DNA from: Ostrinia nubilalis
Lineage: Eukaryota; Arthropoda; Insecta; Lepidoptera; Crambidae
Assembly (NCBI RefSeq): GCF_963855985.1
Contig: NW_026973566.1
Location: forward strand, 1,426,001 to 1,490,000
Direction of reading: 5' to 3'
Length of the DNA stretch: 64,000 nt
Part shown: in pieces, positions 49,635 to 59,727 of the stretch
How the letters are laid out: every line of letters starts with the position of its first letter
How positions within the stretch are numbered: position 1 is the stretch's first letter
Notes under the pieces: model-generated
What the model saw: the letters and a program-made list of their open reading frames with translations, nothing else
Databases searched by the model: none
What the model was told of the DNA's origin: nothing
Translations under genes and position numbers: made by a program

Positions 49635-51313
49635 GGGTATGCGCAGTTGCGCACCACATATTTGCCTTGTTCGTTTCGTGTTGTTGTTTGTTTAAAATAA
49701 TCAATGCAATGTAGGTCTTCAGAAGACAAATCTCCATCCTCTGTTATCTCCTCCATCTCCCAAAACTGTTGTATGTCTTCTATGTTATTAATTATGACGT
49801 TACACTGAACTGTTTGGGTACTTCCGCACAGAAGCCAACCTAGTTGAGTTTGTTGAGCCATTGGTTGTGTTACGTCATTTGTTTTTATAATTCCTCCCAA
49901 TATTATGTTGGAGTAAACATCAGCGCCTAAAAGTAGGTCAACTGGGCTAATAAAATAATAATCGGGATCAGCTAAGTTAATATTCTCAATGTTAGACCAC
50001 GTTGGTTTTGCGAATGTTTTATTGGGAAGATTTTTAATCAAACTGTTCATGATGATTGTTTCAACGTTAAATGTGTAGTTGTTGTACATTGATGAGCATG
50101 TTATATTAATTTTGCCTTTACAATTGTTCTCACGTTGACCGACGCCAAAGACCACACCCTTACACTTCATTCGTTTCAAGCCTAATATTTGGGCTGCGTT
50201 TTCTGTTATGATGGAAATTTGAGATCCTTGGTCTATCAACGCTCTCATGTTATAATATGTTCCATCTGATTTTAGTACCTTAATTTGTGCTGTAGCCAAT
50301 AGTACTTCTGAATACTCATCTTGAGAAGGATGAGCATTGGAAGTTGAGTTTTTTGGAAATGTTGTTGTAGATTTTGTTTTAGAATTTTCTAGAGCATCGT
50401 GTATCAAAGTGTTGTATTGACCGGAACATTTGCGGTACGTTTTCGTAGAGTTGCATTTTTTGCCATTATGAGAGAATAGGCAATTTACACAAATACCAAG
50501 TCTGTTAATGGTCATCAGTTTTGTTTCGTTCGACATTTTCAAGAATGTTGTGCAATTATAAATGCCGTGTTCATTTTTACACAAAGGACACGTGTAACTC
50601 GATGAAACATGAAACGTTTTCGCAATATTACCGCCGTTGTTTGTGCGATTTGCGTTAAAATATGTTTTTTTATAGTTTGATGTTGTAAAATGTTGAGATC
50701 CTGATTGATTGTTAGATTTTTGAGAAGGTATTTCTTGTTTACGTCGAGATGATGTTTCTAGCACAGTGAACTTGCTCTCGAGAAAGTCTAGTAGTTCTTG
50801 TAAGTTGGGTAAAGCACTTGGATTGTTGACTGATTCTAAGTAGTCAGAGTAGGTTTGAGAATCTAGTTTTTGAGACAAAATATGAACTATAATTGGGTCC
50901 CAAGTTTCTGTTTCCACGCCAAGGTTTTTGATGGCATGAAGTGTTTCAATTGTTACGTCATGCATTTTCTTAATGTTTGTTAGTGAAGGTTGCTGCATAG
51001 TTGGTAGGTTGAATAGTATGTTGATATGAGACGTAAAAATTAGTCTTTCGTTGTTATATCGATGGTTCAAGATGTTCCAGGATGTTAAATAATTGACAGA
51101 AGATATTGACAAATGTTGAATCAACCTTTCAGCCTCACCTCTCAGTTTACTTTTCAGAAATTGCATTTTCTGTGCATGTGATAATGTTGGATTGTTATGA
51201 ATTGCCTCATTGAACAAGTCTTTGAAGGACACCCACTGCGTGTAGTTCCCACCGAACACCGGGATGTCTAATGTTGGAGTTGTTTTCTCTCTATGCGACA
51301 CTGACCACATTTT
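49631..51313 (-). pseudogene. BEL2 gag C-terminal part and protease
   Basis: Minus-strand frame with the BEL capsid block PVFGGNYTQWVSFKDLF, zinc-binding clusters (CPLCKNEHGIYNC, CVNCLFSHNGKKC), protease ALIDQGSQISII (Gln in the usual DSG/DTG position) and LGWLLCGS. IQQFWEMEE follows as the linker to RT. It begins beside the Gypsy 2 insertion at 51314. The N-terminal gag portion lies across that insertion at 56468-57094. Confidence 0.87.
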
Positions 51314-51317
51314 CTTG

Positions 51318-51686
51318 TGTAACAGAAGGGAATGGAAACACTTGCTTACAAGTCAACTTTTTATATTTCGCACAGTAATCGGACAGAGTTTCAGCTTAAC
51401 TTAGTATTCGGTATCGAATGCCCCGGAAAATGAGCTCCTCAGCTATATAATACAAAACCCCCACCCAAATGGTGTGGCCATCGATAACCAACCGGTAGTG
51501 ACGTCACAGTCTTATGGCGGATGTAGTCAAATGGCGTACTCTGCATTACGGATGTGGCGGCGTTGGCTTGGCGTTGGCTTGGCATTGGCTTGACATTGGC
51601 TTGGCGCTGGCTTGGCGCTGGCTTGGCGCTGGCTTGGCGGTGGCTTGGCGAGGCAGGCATAGGCTGGCATACGGTGTTGCGTTACA
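51318..51686 (-). repeat. Gypsy 2 3' LTR with 11-bp minisatellite
   Basis: TGTAAC...GTTACA ends. Eight tandem 11-bp units (gttggcttggc variants) lie at about 51562-51650. Otherwise the LTR appears identical to the other copy. Confidence 0.88.
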
Positions 51687-53110
51687 ATCGGCCATCCTGA
51701 AACAATTGCTCCCGCAATGGGAACAGAGAGGTTTGTGATTAGCTTTCCAGCAGATCTATTAAATCTTCAGTCTCCAACTGCTCGTCCGAGCTGCTGGCAC
51801 TGTCACGACACAGGAGCTATACTTTGGTAAGGCCACAAAGTGTCTGCAGAAACTAATGCCGTAAAACTTTTGTATCTTCTTAAACCCTTGATGCTTCTGA
51901 GTTTGTACCCATCATTGCCAACAACTTTGGTTATAATATAGGGACTAGAATAGAGCTATGTAGCTTAGTGTTGACCTTATCAGTACTACTAGTAGGAGCC
52001 TGTCTCCAAAGCACCAGATCACCTTCCTTATAAACATGAGCGTTTTTTTTTTTTGACGTTTATCAAAATTACGTTTCATCCTGGCACTAGCTTTTGTTAT
52101 ACGATCACTTGCTTTCGCAGGTTTGCTCTTGTGTGGTTTCAACAACACGCCCCGGTATAGAAACATCGCATACTGACCTACCACAACGAGAAAACATCAA
52201 CTCATATGGTTTAAACCCAGTAGTTTCCATAATGGTATTGTTTATACCCCAGACTACATCAGGCAACAACGAATTAGACCAGTGTTACCCGCAGCCTCGC
52301 CCGGGTCCGTAGCACGCAAAGCATTGCGAATAGTTCTGTTTGTGCGTTCAACTTACCCATTAGCACGCGGGCATGAAATAGCTGTCAACGTATGTTTAAA
52401 CTGTTTATCTGTTCCAAATTTCTTAAAATATCTACTAGTAAATGCCTTTTTATGATCGGTTAGGTACTAGTCTATCAGGATATCCAAACAAACTAAAATC
52501 CTTTTTAGTACTCTGATAGTTTCTATTGAGTTTACTGTTTGAGTTGGTTCCGCAATAACAAATTTACAAAATGCGTCGATTATCACTAACATTTATACGC
52601 TTGCCCTTTTTATTTTGTTCTACAGAATGGACCAAGATGGTCTACGTGGACCATTCGAAAAGGCTCGGTTGGTTTGGGAACAGGGTGCAACATACCTTCC
52701 TTATTGCCATGTTCGCCTTTCCCATAAGCACAATGTAAAAAAACTGTTACATATTTACGAATAAATCGTGACATTTTAGGAAACCAAAAATCAGTTTTGA
52801 TCAATTCTAGGTATACAACGTTTTAATCCTACCGTGCCCTTTTTCGTCATGATGCATTTGAACTATGTATTTACCACCTAGCTGTTCTGGAGCATCTTAT
52901 TGAATCTTACCAATTAATGGGAATTACTACAAGACGATTCCCAGTGATTCCCGTATAGTGTTTTTCGGTAAAACATATTATTTATCAACACAACATCTTT
53001 TATTATATCGAGGCCTGCCGTACTACTTTTTAACTGATCAATCTGATCAAGTATAATTTTTAATTTATCGCCTTGAGACTGAAATTTACTGATGTTTACT
53101 GAGACTTGAA
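51687..53110 (-). pseudogene. Gypsy 2 integrase remnants
   Basis: Scattered minus-strand pieces. 52804-52610 reads FWFPKM, a Cys pair region and HVDHLGPF, the zinc domain and first Asp of a Gypsy integrase. 52184-51945 contains a KASARMKRNFDKRQ block like the linker before the C-terminal module. 53114-52914 carries the RNase H-integrase linker (KTLYGNHWESS). The frames are repeatedly broken and the rest of the catalytic core is not readable. Confidence 0.7.
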
Positions 53111-53398
53111 ACATTAAATAAATTTAGACACACTTTAAACAAATGGTTGTTAGCTAAGTGCTTCTACTCCATAAGAACTCCAAAGGAATAAAGGTTGACA
53201 TTGTAATGTGTATTTTATGAATCATATTGTGTAGTATTATATTCAGTTTAAGTATATAACCTAGACATATAATGGAATCGGAATTAATCACTTTATTGTA
53301 TTTTTAATTATTTACCAAAATGTGCTTTATTAAGTAACTATTTTATGATCAAACCACTGTACCATATTCTTGGGAATAAATGTTATCTTATCTTGAAC
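53111..53398 (+). mobile_element. 5'-truncated LINE 3' end with (TTATC)n tail
   Basis: The plus strand encodes the last residues of a CR1/Jockey-type RT (NKWLLAKCFYS) and a stop, then a 3'UTR ending 'aataaatgttatcttatc'. A short CTTGAA-like duplication may flank it. Inserted in Gypsy 2. Confidence 0.55.
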
Positions 53399-55333
53399 TG
53401 TATGAAACCAATCTGAAACTTGTAACTGTATGACGACTCAGGGCTTCGACGTGACGCATCCTCTCGCCTGTTTTGTATTCAACACTTACTTATATCATAA
53501 TCTTGATTAAAAAAAATAACCACAACCTTGCGATTCGTAGGATAATATCACGCTTCGTTAAAGTAGCTCGCACTGCAGTACAGTCAGTTACAATTTTGAC
53601 ATGTTTACCTACTACATACACACGCAATTTTTGTAACGACTCGACTACCGACAATGTTTCGAGTTCGTAGCTAAGTATGATACATGCTCTCTTCCTTACA
53701 AGTGAAATGAAACACTCTTGTAGGTTGTTTAACTTGTATTTCAGCACCACTGATTTACACAATTCCGACATTATGACGTCAACCTAATAGTACCTCTCGC
53801 TTCGAACGCTCAAATCGAACTGACTGTCCAGCGGCATGCCAGCGATAAGGTAACTTCCCCTTCCATCAGTGAAAGTCGACCGGTTCAAAACGACTTATCG
53901 ACGGCATGCTCCGGAACTAGTCAAATGCAATACTTATTTCATAATTAGCTGTTTTCTTAATTTTTAAAATACTAAAATGTATACAATAAAAATCTAAAAT
54001 AATTAAATTAAATAATAAATATGAAATAATTGGATTTAATACAAAATAAATTCTAAAATCATTCTAATGTCTGCAAAATGCCTAGGAAGTAATCAAATAA
54101 AGTATTTTAATTTAATAATGGGTTTTTGGGTTCTTCTAAAATACAATACAAATACTAAAATTGTTGCAATAACTATTTAAAAGTAACCAATAATCGTATA
54201 AAATACAATATAAATTCTAAAATCATTACACAAGTAAGCAACGCCGCTATAGTACATGACGGGTCGTAAAGTTTCATCAGATTTTCGTTGTAATAATATA
54301 CCCGCTATTCCTGCTTTGCATGCATCTGTACGTACTTCTGTCGGCAAGGCGGAATCTTATAATGCTAAAACCGGCTTAGCGCAAATGAACTTTTTCAGTT
54401 CCTCAAAACTGGCGATTTGTTTACTTACTATCCCAAACACAAGTATTTTTCTGTTTTGTTTAGATCAGTTAACGGACGGGCTATTTGTGCGAACTTGTAA
54501 ATAAATTTTCGAAAATAACTACAAAAACCGATATATTGACGGACCTCATGAACATTTTTGGGTGCTGGAAATTGTGAAACTGCAGTCAACTTTGATTCTG
54601 CAGGCTATAATCCGTGTTGTGAAATTTCATGACCTAAATAGGTGTACTTTATTTTGTCAAAAGGAGCATTTTTTTATTTAGAACTTTTGCAACACTATTT
54701 GTAATATTTGAATTCCTGAATCGACATCTACCGAGGGCAATTACAGATCATCTAAACACGCCAGGATTTCGTTTTGAGGACCGTCAGTATTAGATGCTGT
54801 TCCGTTTTTATTAGCGTTCACGAGTTTATTAATAAAACGCATAAACACAGCCGGTGAATTGGCTAGACTGAAGGGAACGCGGGCATATTCGAATTGCCCT
54901 TGCTTACATATTCGAATTGTCCTTGCTGACATAATAATGAAAGCACTTTTGTGAGAGTCTTCAGGAGACAGTAAAACCTGATGGATACCCTTGTGCCATA
55001 TCGAGACAAGTAAAATTTACCTTACCGGCTAATTTTGAAATGTGATCTTCCTATATTTTATCGTTACAGTGTTCAGGGCACGATAATCTACGCAAAGCCT
55101 GCTGTCGCAGTTCTTTTTCTTTACTAATATTACGGGCGATGCCTAATTAGACTCAGATTCTTTTATAATACTACCGGCATCTAATAATTCCGAAACTTTA
55201 GACTTTAGTATCTCTTGATCACAATGATAATCTATAAGGTTGTCGATATGTGGACTGATCAGTGGCGAGTTTAATTTTAATTTGAACCAAATCTGTACAT
55301 CCTAGGCCGTTTGTACTACTTGCAAAACTATCT

Positions 55334-55372
<39 letters not shown>

Positions 55373-56094
55373 TATTAGGAAGACCAGGGTTTACATAATT
55401 GATTATTTTACAGTTAAAATAACACTTGATAACCACTTATAGGTCCCCACAGACCTTCATACTGCATTATTAAAGGAATCAAACTACTACGCTCGTTTTC
55501 ATTTAATTTTCCTATCCTTATATCGGTCAGCGAAACACCACCTATCATAGGGTCGGACTTTTGGTCTACCGATGAGACATAATGTGAATCTAACATATGC
55601 GAGGCACTTTTGAGTTGAGACTGGCTTGGCACTTTAAATAAACAGAAATCATAAGATAACATGGCTTGGCTACTGACCTGGCTTACTGTTGGCTCCTCGC
55701 AGCTCAAGGCGCGCGTCGGGACTTGACCAGCTTTCCACACGACGTCCTTTCCACCAGTGTTCACCACCTTGATGTTATCGTTCGAATCGTGTATATTTCC
55801 AAGCTGATCGATTTTCTTCAATCACGTAGATACTTTTTTTTTTCGTCTGGGTCAAATTCTGGTATGAGCGATGCAGCACGATGAGCACAGTTTCTTGTTC
55901 TAGGTCACGTATCGCCCTGTCCACTTCATTTTCCAAAAGATGCTTCAATAATTTTCTTGCCGCGGGTAGTGATAAATCACGGTCATCTTCGTTTTCGTTT
56001 TGGTGTGGTTCTCGGTTTGAAGAATTCCATCCAGGTGGCCGGACCCCGTAGCCTCCATCTCCAGGACGATTACGTTTCATATTCCACTTCTGAG
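53399..56094 (-). pseudogene. Gypsy 2 RNase H, RT and gag remnants
   Basis: 53771-53490 keeps RNase H pieces (ELETLSVVESLQKLRVYV, KIVTDCTAVRAT). 54932-54741 keeps an RT strip (GQFEYARVPFSLANSPAVFMRF and ACLDDL, where YLDDL or YMDDL is expected). 55821-55414 keeps the segment before RT. 56080-55775 keeps an N-terminal Gag-like piece starting MKRNRPGDGG. The protease and most of gag are absent, and stops are frequent. 53780-54243 is an AT-rich stretch without coding content. A (TTTA)n fragment sits at 55328-55383. Confidence 0.65.
55328..55383. repeat. (ATTT)n tract with TATATTAGGAAG end, second copy
   Basis: Ten or so ATTT units, then 'tatattaggaag', matching the junction at 42836-42895. Probably a retroelement tail inserted in Gypsy 2. 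Confidence 0.6.
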
Positions 56095-56463
56095 TGTAAC
56101 AGAAGGGAATGGAAACACTTGCTTACAAGTCAACTTTTTATATTTCGCACAGTAATCGGACAGAGTTTCAGCTTAACTTAGTATTCGGTATCGAATGCCC
56201 CGGAAAATGAGCTCCTCAGCTATATAATACAAAACCCCCACCCAAATGGTGTGGCCATCGATAACCAACCGGTAGTGACGTCACAGTCTTATGGCGGATG
56301 TAGTCAAATGGCGTACTCTGCATTACGGATGTGGCGGCGTTGGCTTGGCGTTGGCTTGGCGTTGGCTTGGCATTGGCTTGGCATTGGCTTGGCGCTGGCT
56401 TGGCGCTGGCTTGGCGGTGGCTTGGCGAGGCAGGCATAGGCTGGCATACGGTGTTGCGTTACA
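56095..56463 (-). repeat. Gypsy 2 5' LTR with 11-bp minisatellite
   Basis: 369 bp, TGTAAC...GTTACA ends. Eight 11-bp units lie at about 56339-56427, with a slightly different order of unit variants from the other LTR. Confidence 0.88.
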
Positions 56464-56467
56464 CTTG

Positions 56468-57094
56468 TTAATTTCCTTTTTCAACATGTTGTATTGTTTT
56501 TCGTTTTTAGAAAACCTTGCTTCGTACTCTTAAGTTTTTACCATCTAACTCACTGTCTATTTCCCAATGTAAGCTGTCTATTGTTGTCCAACGTGTTTCT
56601 AATAATTTCAATGCGTCCTCAAACTCCCACTTATCTGTCATCTGTTCTATGTTGATATTAGACACTGTTCTCTCAAATGCTTTGAAGTTGCCTAGCTGTT
56701 TACGTAATGTTTCGTCTAACTTGCTGTAGGATCCTTGTTCACCCTGCAGCTGTTCTGTCCCTGACATTCTCTGTTTTTCAGACATCTTAGAGGTAGATGC
56801 CGTCTGTTGTGATTGGAATTGTTGACAATCACTGTTAATGAGGTTTTTGAACTGTGTGTAGATCCCTTTAGTCGCGTCGTACTGTTTGTTTTCAAAATAT
56901 GGGTCTGTTTGGCTAATGTTTTCTAGTAATTGTTCGTGATTAAATTGGAATTCATTCCATAGTTCCTCTAGTTTGTTCCACCGCCTTTTGAAATACTCAA
57001 AACTGTTCTTACGTTCAGCGCCATCCTTTTTATAGTTCTTAAACTCCCGTTCGATATCTTCGGAAAGCAGGTATTGCGATTCCAAAGTTACCAT
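56468..57094 (-). pseudogene. BEL2 gag N-terminal part
   Basis: ATG-initiated frame at 57094 with an acidic, coiled-coil-rich N-terminus (LSEDIEREFKNYKKDG, KRRWNKLEELWNEFQFNHEQLL) typical of BEL Gag matrix-like regions. It ends at a stop near 56507 caused by a frame change in a T-rich run. The same gag continues in another frame to 56468, where Gypsy 2 interrupts it. Confidence 0.8.
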
Positions 57095-57323
57095 GTTTGA
57101 TGTTATTGTTAAGAGAAATAAATGGACAGATCTTACAGGTGTTGTTCAGCTTACGGGCTGCTGCACACGCTGCTGATGCTCCGTCCTGTTGTTGTTGATG
57201 TTGATGTTGTCCAAACACTGCAATCCTTTCACCAATGTTTTGCTAGTTCATACACCTCACTTATCGACACCAAACTAAAGTTTTTTTACCGACTCGCGAG
57301 GCCGTTGCTCGAAGGACCAATAT
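57095..57323 (-). other. BEL2 leader and primer-binding site
   Basis: Untranslated leader between the 5' LTR remnant and gag. The PBS (tggtccttcgagc on the minus strand) is at about 57308-57320. It contains a TGTTGTTGTTGATGTTGATGT-like triplet run near 57190-57212. Confidence 0.65.
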
Positions 57324-57392
57324 TGCGGCTCAGGGTTTGAATGTTTGGATTAAAAGAGTTTGTATGTTAAAAATATAGTTCTATTCAATGTT
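57324..57392 (-). repeat. BEL2 5' LTR remnant
   Basis: 69 bp matching 41869-41937. It ends abruptly where the palindromic end of Polinton B begins at 57393. Confidence 0.85.
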
Positions 57393-57395
57393 AGT

Positions 57396-57483
57396 AGTAT
57401 GGAATTGGGCATTCTAGATCATCCGTCGCTCGTCGCAGCTAGCGCTGCTCGCTCCAGATGATCTAGAACGGCCCAATTCCATA
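57396..57483. repeat. Long palindrome at the Polinton B terminus
   Basis: Arms of about 26-27 bp (tatggaattgggc...ctagatcatc and its inverse, one indel) surround a 33-base centre. The centre contains a second small inverted repeat (gcagc tagc gctgc), so the terminus could fold into a branched hairpin. Confidence 0.8.
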
Positions 57484-57578
57484 AGGAAATATTTTTGAGC
57501 TTTTAATTTAATCGAACGACAGAATTATCGTCATTTAGTTGTAATACATCAACCACAGCGGTCAAGTTCAAATCTGAT

Positions 57579-58265
57579 ATGAAATTTCTTAAACAAAAAG
57601 AATCTCTGAAATTAGAATGTGTCTGCCCAACATCACCGAACATGGTTAAGCGTCATGGAAACTTGTTGCCAAATACTATACGTAGTATTGTTTGCGGTCC
57701 CTCGAACTGCGGGAAGACCAACTTAGTTATCAGCCTGCTGCTACACCAGAAGGGACCGCGTTTTCGCAACTTGTATGTGTATTCAAAGTCATTATATCAA
57801 CCTAAATACGTTTTTTTAGAAAAGGTATTAGAAAACGTTGCTGGCACTACCTATAACAAGTATAACCATAATAGTGAAGTTCTAAGTCCACAAGAGGCTT
57901 TGCCTAACTCGATTATTATATTTGACGATGTTGCTTGTGAAAATCAAAACAATATACGTGACTATTTTGCGATGGGTCGACATAAGAATATTGATTGTTT
58001 TTATATCAATCAAACTTACACTAAAATACCCAAACAACTTGTAAGAGATAATGCGAACCTTATAATATTGTTTAAGCAAGACGACATTAATCTAAAACAC
58101 GTTTACGAAGAACATGTAGGGTCTGACATGACGTGGTCTCAGTTCCGTGAAATGTGTTCTACTGTTTGGAGTAAGCCGTATAATTATGTTATTATTAATA
58201 AGGACTGTGAACGTAACAACGGTTGTTATAGAATGAAGTTTGATACATTCATAATAATGGACTAA
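57579..58265 (+). CDS. Polinton packaging ATPase (FtsK/HerA type)
   Basis: 228 codons, ATG at 57579, complete. Walker A GPSNCGKTN is at about residues 36-44, and Walker B IIIFDDVAC at about 111-119. These are followed by NQTYTKIPKQLVRDNANLIILFKQD, a sensor-like stretch typical of the genome-packaging ATPases of Polintons and related large DNA viruses. No frameshift or stop is visible. It would pump element DNA into a capsid. It stands first in a plus-strand cluster, 62 bases before the next frame. Confidence 0.88.
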   Translation: MKFLKQKESLKLECVCPTSPNMVKRHGNLLPNTIRSIVCGPSNCGKTNLVISLLLHQKGPRFRNLYVYSKSLYQPKYVFLEKVLENVAGTTYNKYNHNSEVLSPQEALPNSIIIFDDVACENQNNIRDYFAMGRHKNIDCFYINQTYTKIPKQLVRDNANLIILFKQDDINLKHVYEEHVGSDMTWSQFREMCSTVWSKPYNYVIINKDCERNNGCYRMKFDTFIIMD

Positions 58266-58342
58266 GTTTTTATAAAAGTAGCTGTTGAGTTACTTACGAA
58301 TTAATCACACCAGGGAAGCCAAACTGAGTGGAATCCTTTACA

Positions 58343-59383
58343 ATGGAACGAAACCTCAAGGAGCAAATTATTAAATCTGCAGCGGCTGTGAAAAGAAAAG
58401 TAGAAATGATAAAAGATTTCAGAAATGAAAATGATATGGCATTAGAAACTATATTTAAACCTATCGTTAACCCACTGAAGTTGTTAACCAGTGAATCAAA
58501 CAAAAAACGTCAAATAAATGATGAATCAAGGCAAACTGAAACAGTAAAAAGAGCTAAATACAGTGAAAGCGAGTCATCAAATACGTCTATTGGAGATTAC
58601 GAAGAACCTATTGATAGTGAAGCAGTCTCAGATGATGATGATCGCAAAACACCTAACGAAACCCTCGTTTCGTTACCATCTGATGTTCAAGATGTTCACG
58701 AAAACTCATTCAAATCTCTGCAGTCTTCTCCAAGTGTTGCCAACGATTCATTATCATGGTCCGTATCGTCTGAAGCAATAAAAGATGTACCTTACGGTGT
58801 AAGACATGTTAATAAAAAACTTTTGCTAGGCAATACCCGTGTTTATGACGACGATAGGATTCTGAAAATTGGAAACCGGACCTTGAAAAAAACTCCAGGC
58901 TTAAAACAATTATTGTATAACAAGACACCAGATTTAGATGTTATTACGCAGGAAGACTTACAACATTATAAATTATTACTTATCGATACCAATGCACATA
59001 AACGTAATTTCGACCCAACAAAACCAATCAATAGTAACAAGGGATTAAAATATATGCGAGTGATTAAACCACTATTTAAGTTCTCAAGAAATCATACAAG
59101 TAGTGTAGAAAGTCTTCATCAGGGAGAAGGTATTGATATTCTAAAAAAAGTGAAGACGGATACTGATTTAGTTTACTGGAACGATCCAAATGAGTTAGTA
59201 GAACGATTGAAACTGCTACTTGGATCATGGGCTGCTGGTAACACTGGAGTACATAATGAAATTTATGCAATTATCGAAGAGTTGCACGAAGCTGGTATCA
59301 TAAAAGACATCAAATATAATAAGCTTCCCTTAGGAAAATTGAGCAGTACCATTACATTGCAGAAGCCGACAAGACGGCAATGA
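58343..59383 (+). CDS. Conserved Polinton protein of unknown function
   Basis: First Met at 58343, about 346 codons, complete. The N-terminal half is charged and Ser/Glu/Asp-rich. The C-terminal half has a compact domain with KLLLGNTRVYDDDRILKIG, TPGLKQLLYNK and HKRNFDPTKPINSNKGLKYM. I associate this domain with a protein found beside the ATPase in insect Polintons. I know of no experimentally defined function. Its stop overlaps the next start as ATGA (59380-59383). Confidence 0.7.
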   Translation: MERNLKEQIIKSAAAVKRKVEMIKDFRNENDMALETIFKPIVNPLKLLTSESNKKRQINDESRQTETVKRAKYSESESSNTSIGDYEEPIDSEAVSDDDDRKTPNETLVSLPSDVQDVHENSFKSLQSSPSVANDSLSWSVSSEAIKDVPYGVRHVNKKLLLGNTRVYDDDRILKIGNRTLKKTPGLKQLLYNKTPDLDVITQEDLQHYKLLLIDTNAHKRNFDPTKPINSNKGLKYMRVIKPLFKFSRNHTSSVESLHQGEGIDILKKVKTDTDLVYWNDPNELVERLKLLLGSWAAGNTGVHNEIYAIIEELHEAGIIKDIKYNKLPLGKLSSTITLQKPTRRQ

Positions 59384-59727
59384 ATATTGATAAATTCGGG
59401 CATCACGTTCATAAGCGTTTACGACTAACTGAATTTACTGACATTCTTACCGATACATTAGTAAGAACAAATTCTGGTGATTTTGATTTAAAATCATCAA
59501 GATTACTGGGTGTACAATCTCCTGAAAAAAGCGATGAAGCTGTGAATAAAGATTATGTTGATAAGTGTGTTCAAGAACTGAAAAATGAAATGAAAACAAT
59601 ACAAAATAATGTCAAAAAGTACTTAAACAATTTGGAAAAACTGACTACTAACCATTTAAGTACATTGTATTACACAAAACAAGAAATTGATGTCATGGTT
59701 GGAGCTAAACCTGATAAGAATGAGTAA
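59380..59727 (+). CDS. Small coiled-coil Polinton protein
   Basis: 115 codons, ATG overlapping the preceding stop. The central part reads SSRLLGVQSPEKSDEAVNKDYVD, then a heptad-rich helix (LKNEMKTIQNNVKKYLNNLEKL). The VNKDYVD block plus coiled coil resembles trimeric stalk or fibre segments, which is speculative. The 3' end overlaps the integrase start by 8 bases. Confidence 0.6.
   Translation: MNIDKFGHHVHKRLRLTEFTDILTDTLVRTNSGDFDLKSSRLLGVQSPEKSDEAVNKDYVDKCVQELKNEMKTIQNNVKKYLNNLEKLTTNHLSTLYYTKQEIDVMVGAKPDKNE

Larger units (their letters stand above)
51318..56463 (-). mobile_element. Defective Gypsy element (Gypsy 2) with near-identical LTRs
   Basis: LTRs 51318-51686 and 56095-56463, both 369 bp, flanked by the 4-bp duplication CTTG (51314-51317 and 56464-56467). 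The PBS-like TCAGAAGTGG follows the 5' LTR on the minus strand, and GGATGGCCGAT precedes the 3' LTR; both resemble Gypsy 1. The interior (51687-56094) retains only scraps of pol and is full of stops and deletions. The LTRs differ only inside their 11-bp minisatellite. It interrupts BEL2 gag. Confidence 0.88.
41869..57392 (-). mobile_element. BEL/Pao LTR retrotransposon 2 with env gene
   Basis: Minus-strand element. The 3' LTR is at 41869-42284. The 5' LTR survives only as 57324-57392, cut by Polinton B. A BEL-type PBS lies at about 57308-57320 (tggtccttcgagc on the minus strand), and a purine-rich tract (aaagaaagggg) lies at about 42294-42304. Order: gag, protease, RT, RNase H, integrase and a fused env. 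It is interrupted by a 1.33-kb retroposon (47216-48542) and a Gypsy element (51318-56463). Breaks are frameshifts near 56505 and 49635 and one stop at 46641. It is inserted in Polinton A polB. Confidence 0.9.

Noticed and set aside
51562..51650. CRISPR-like array
   Set aside because: The 11-bp units are contiguous without spacers and sit in a retrotransposon LTR of an animal genome.
51514..51738. Protein with repeated LAWRWLG units (also at 56251-56533)
   Set aside because: It is the translation of the 11-bp LTR minisatellite in frames without other support.
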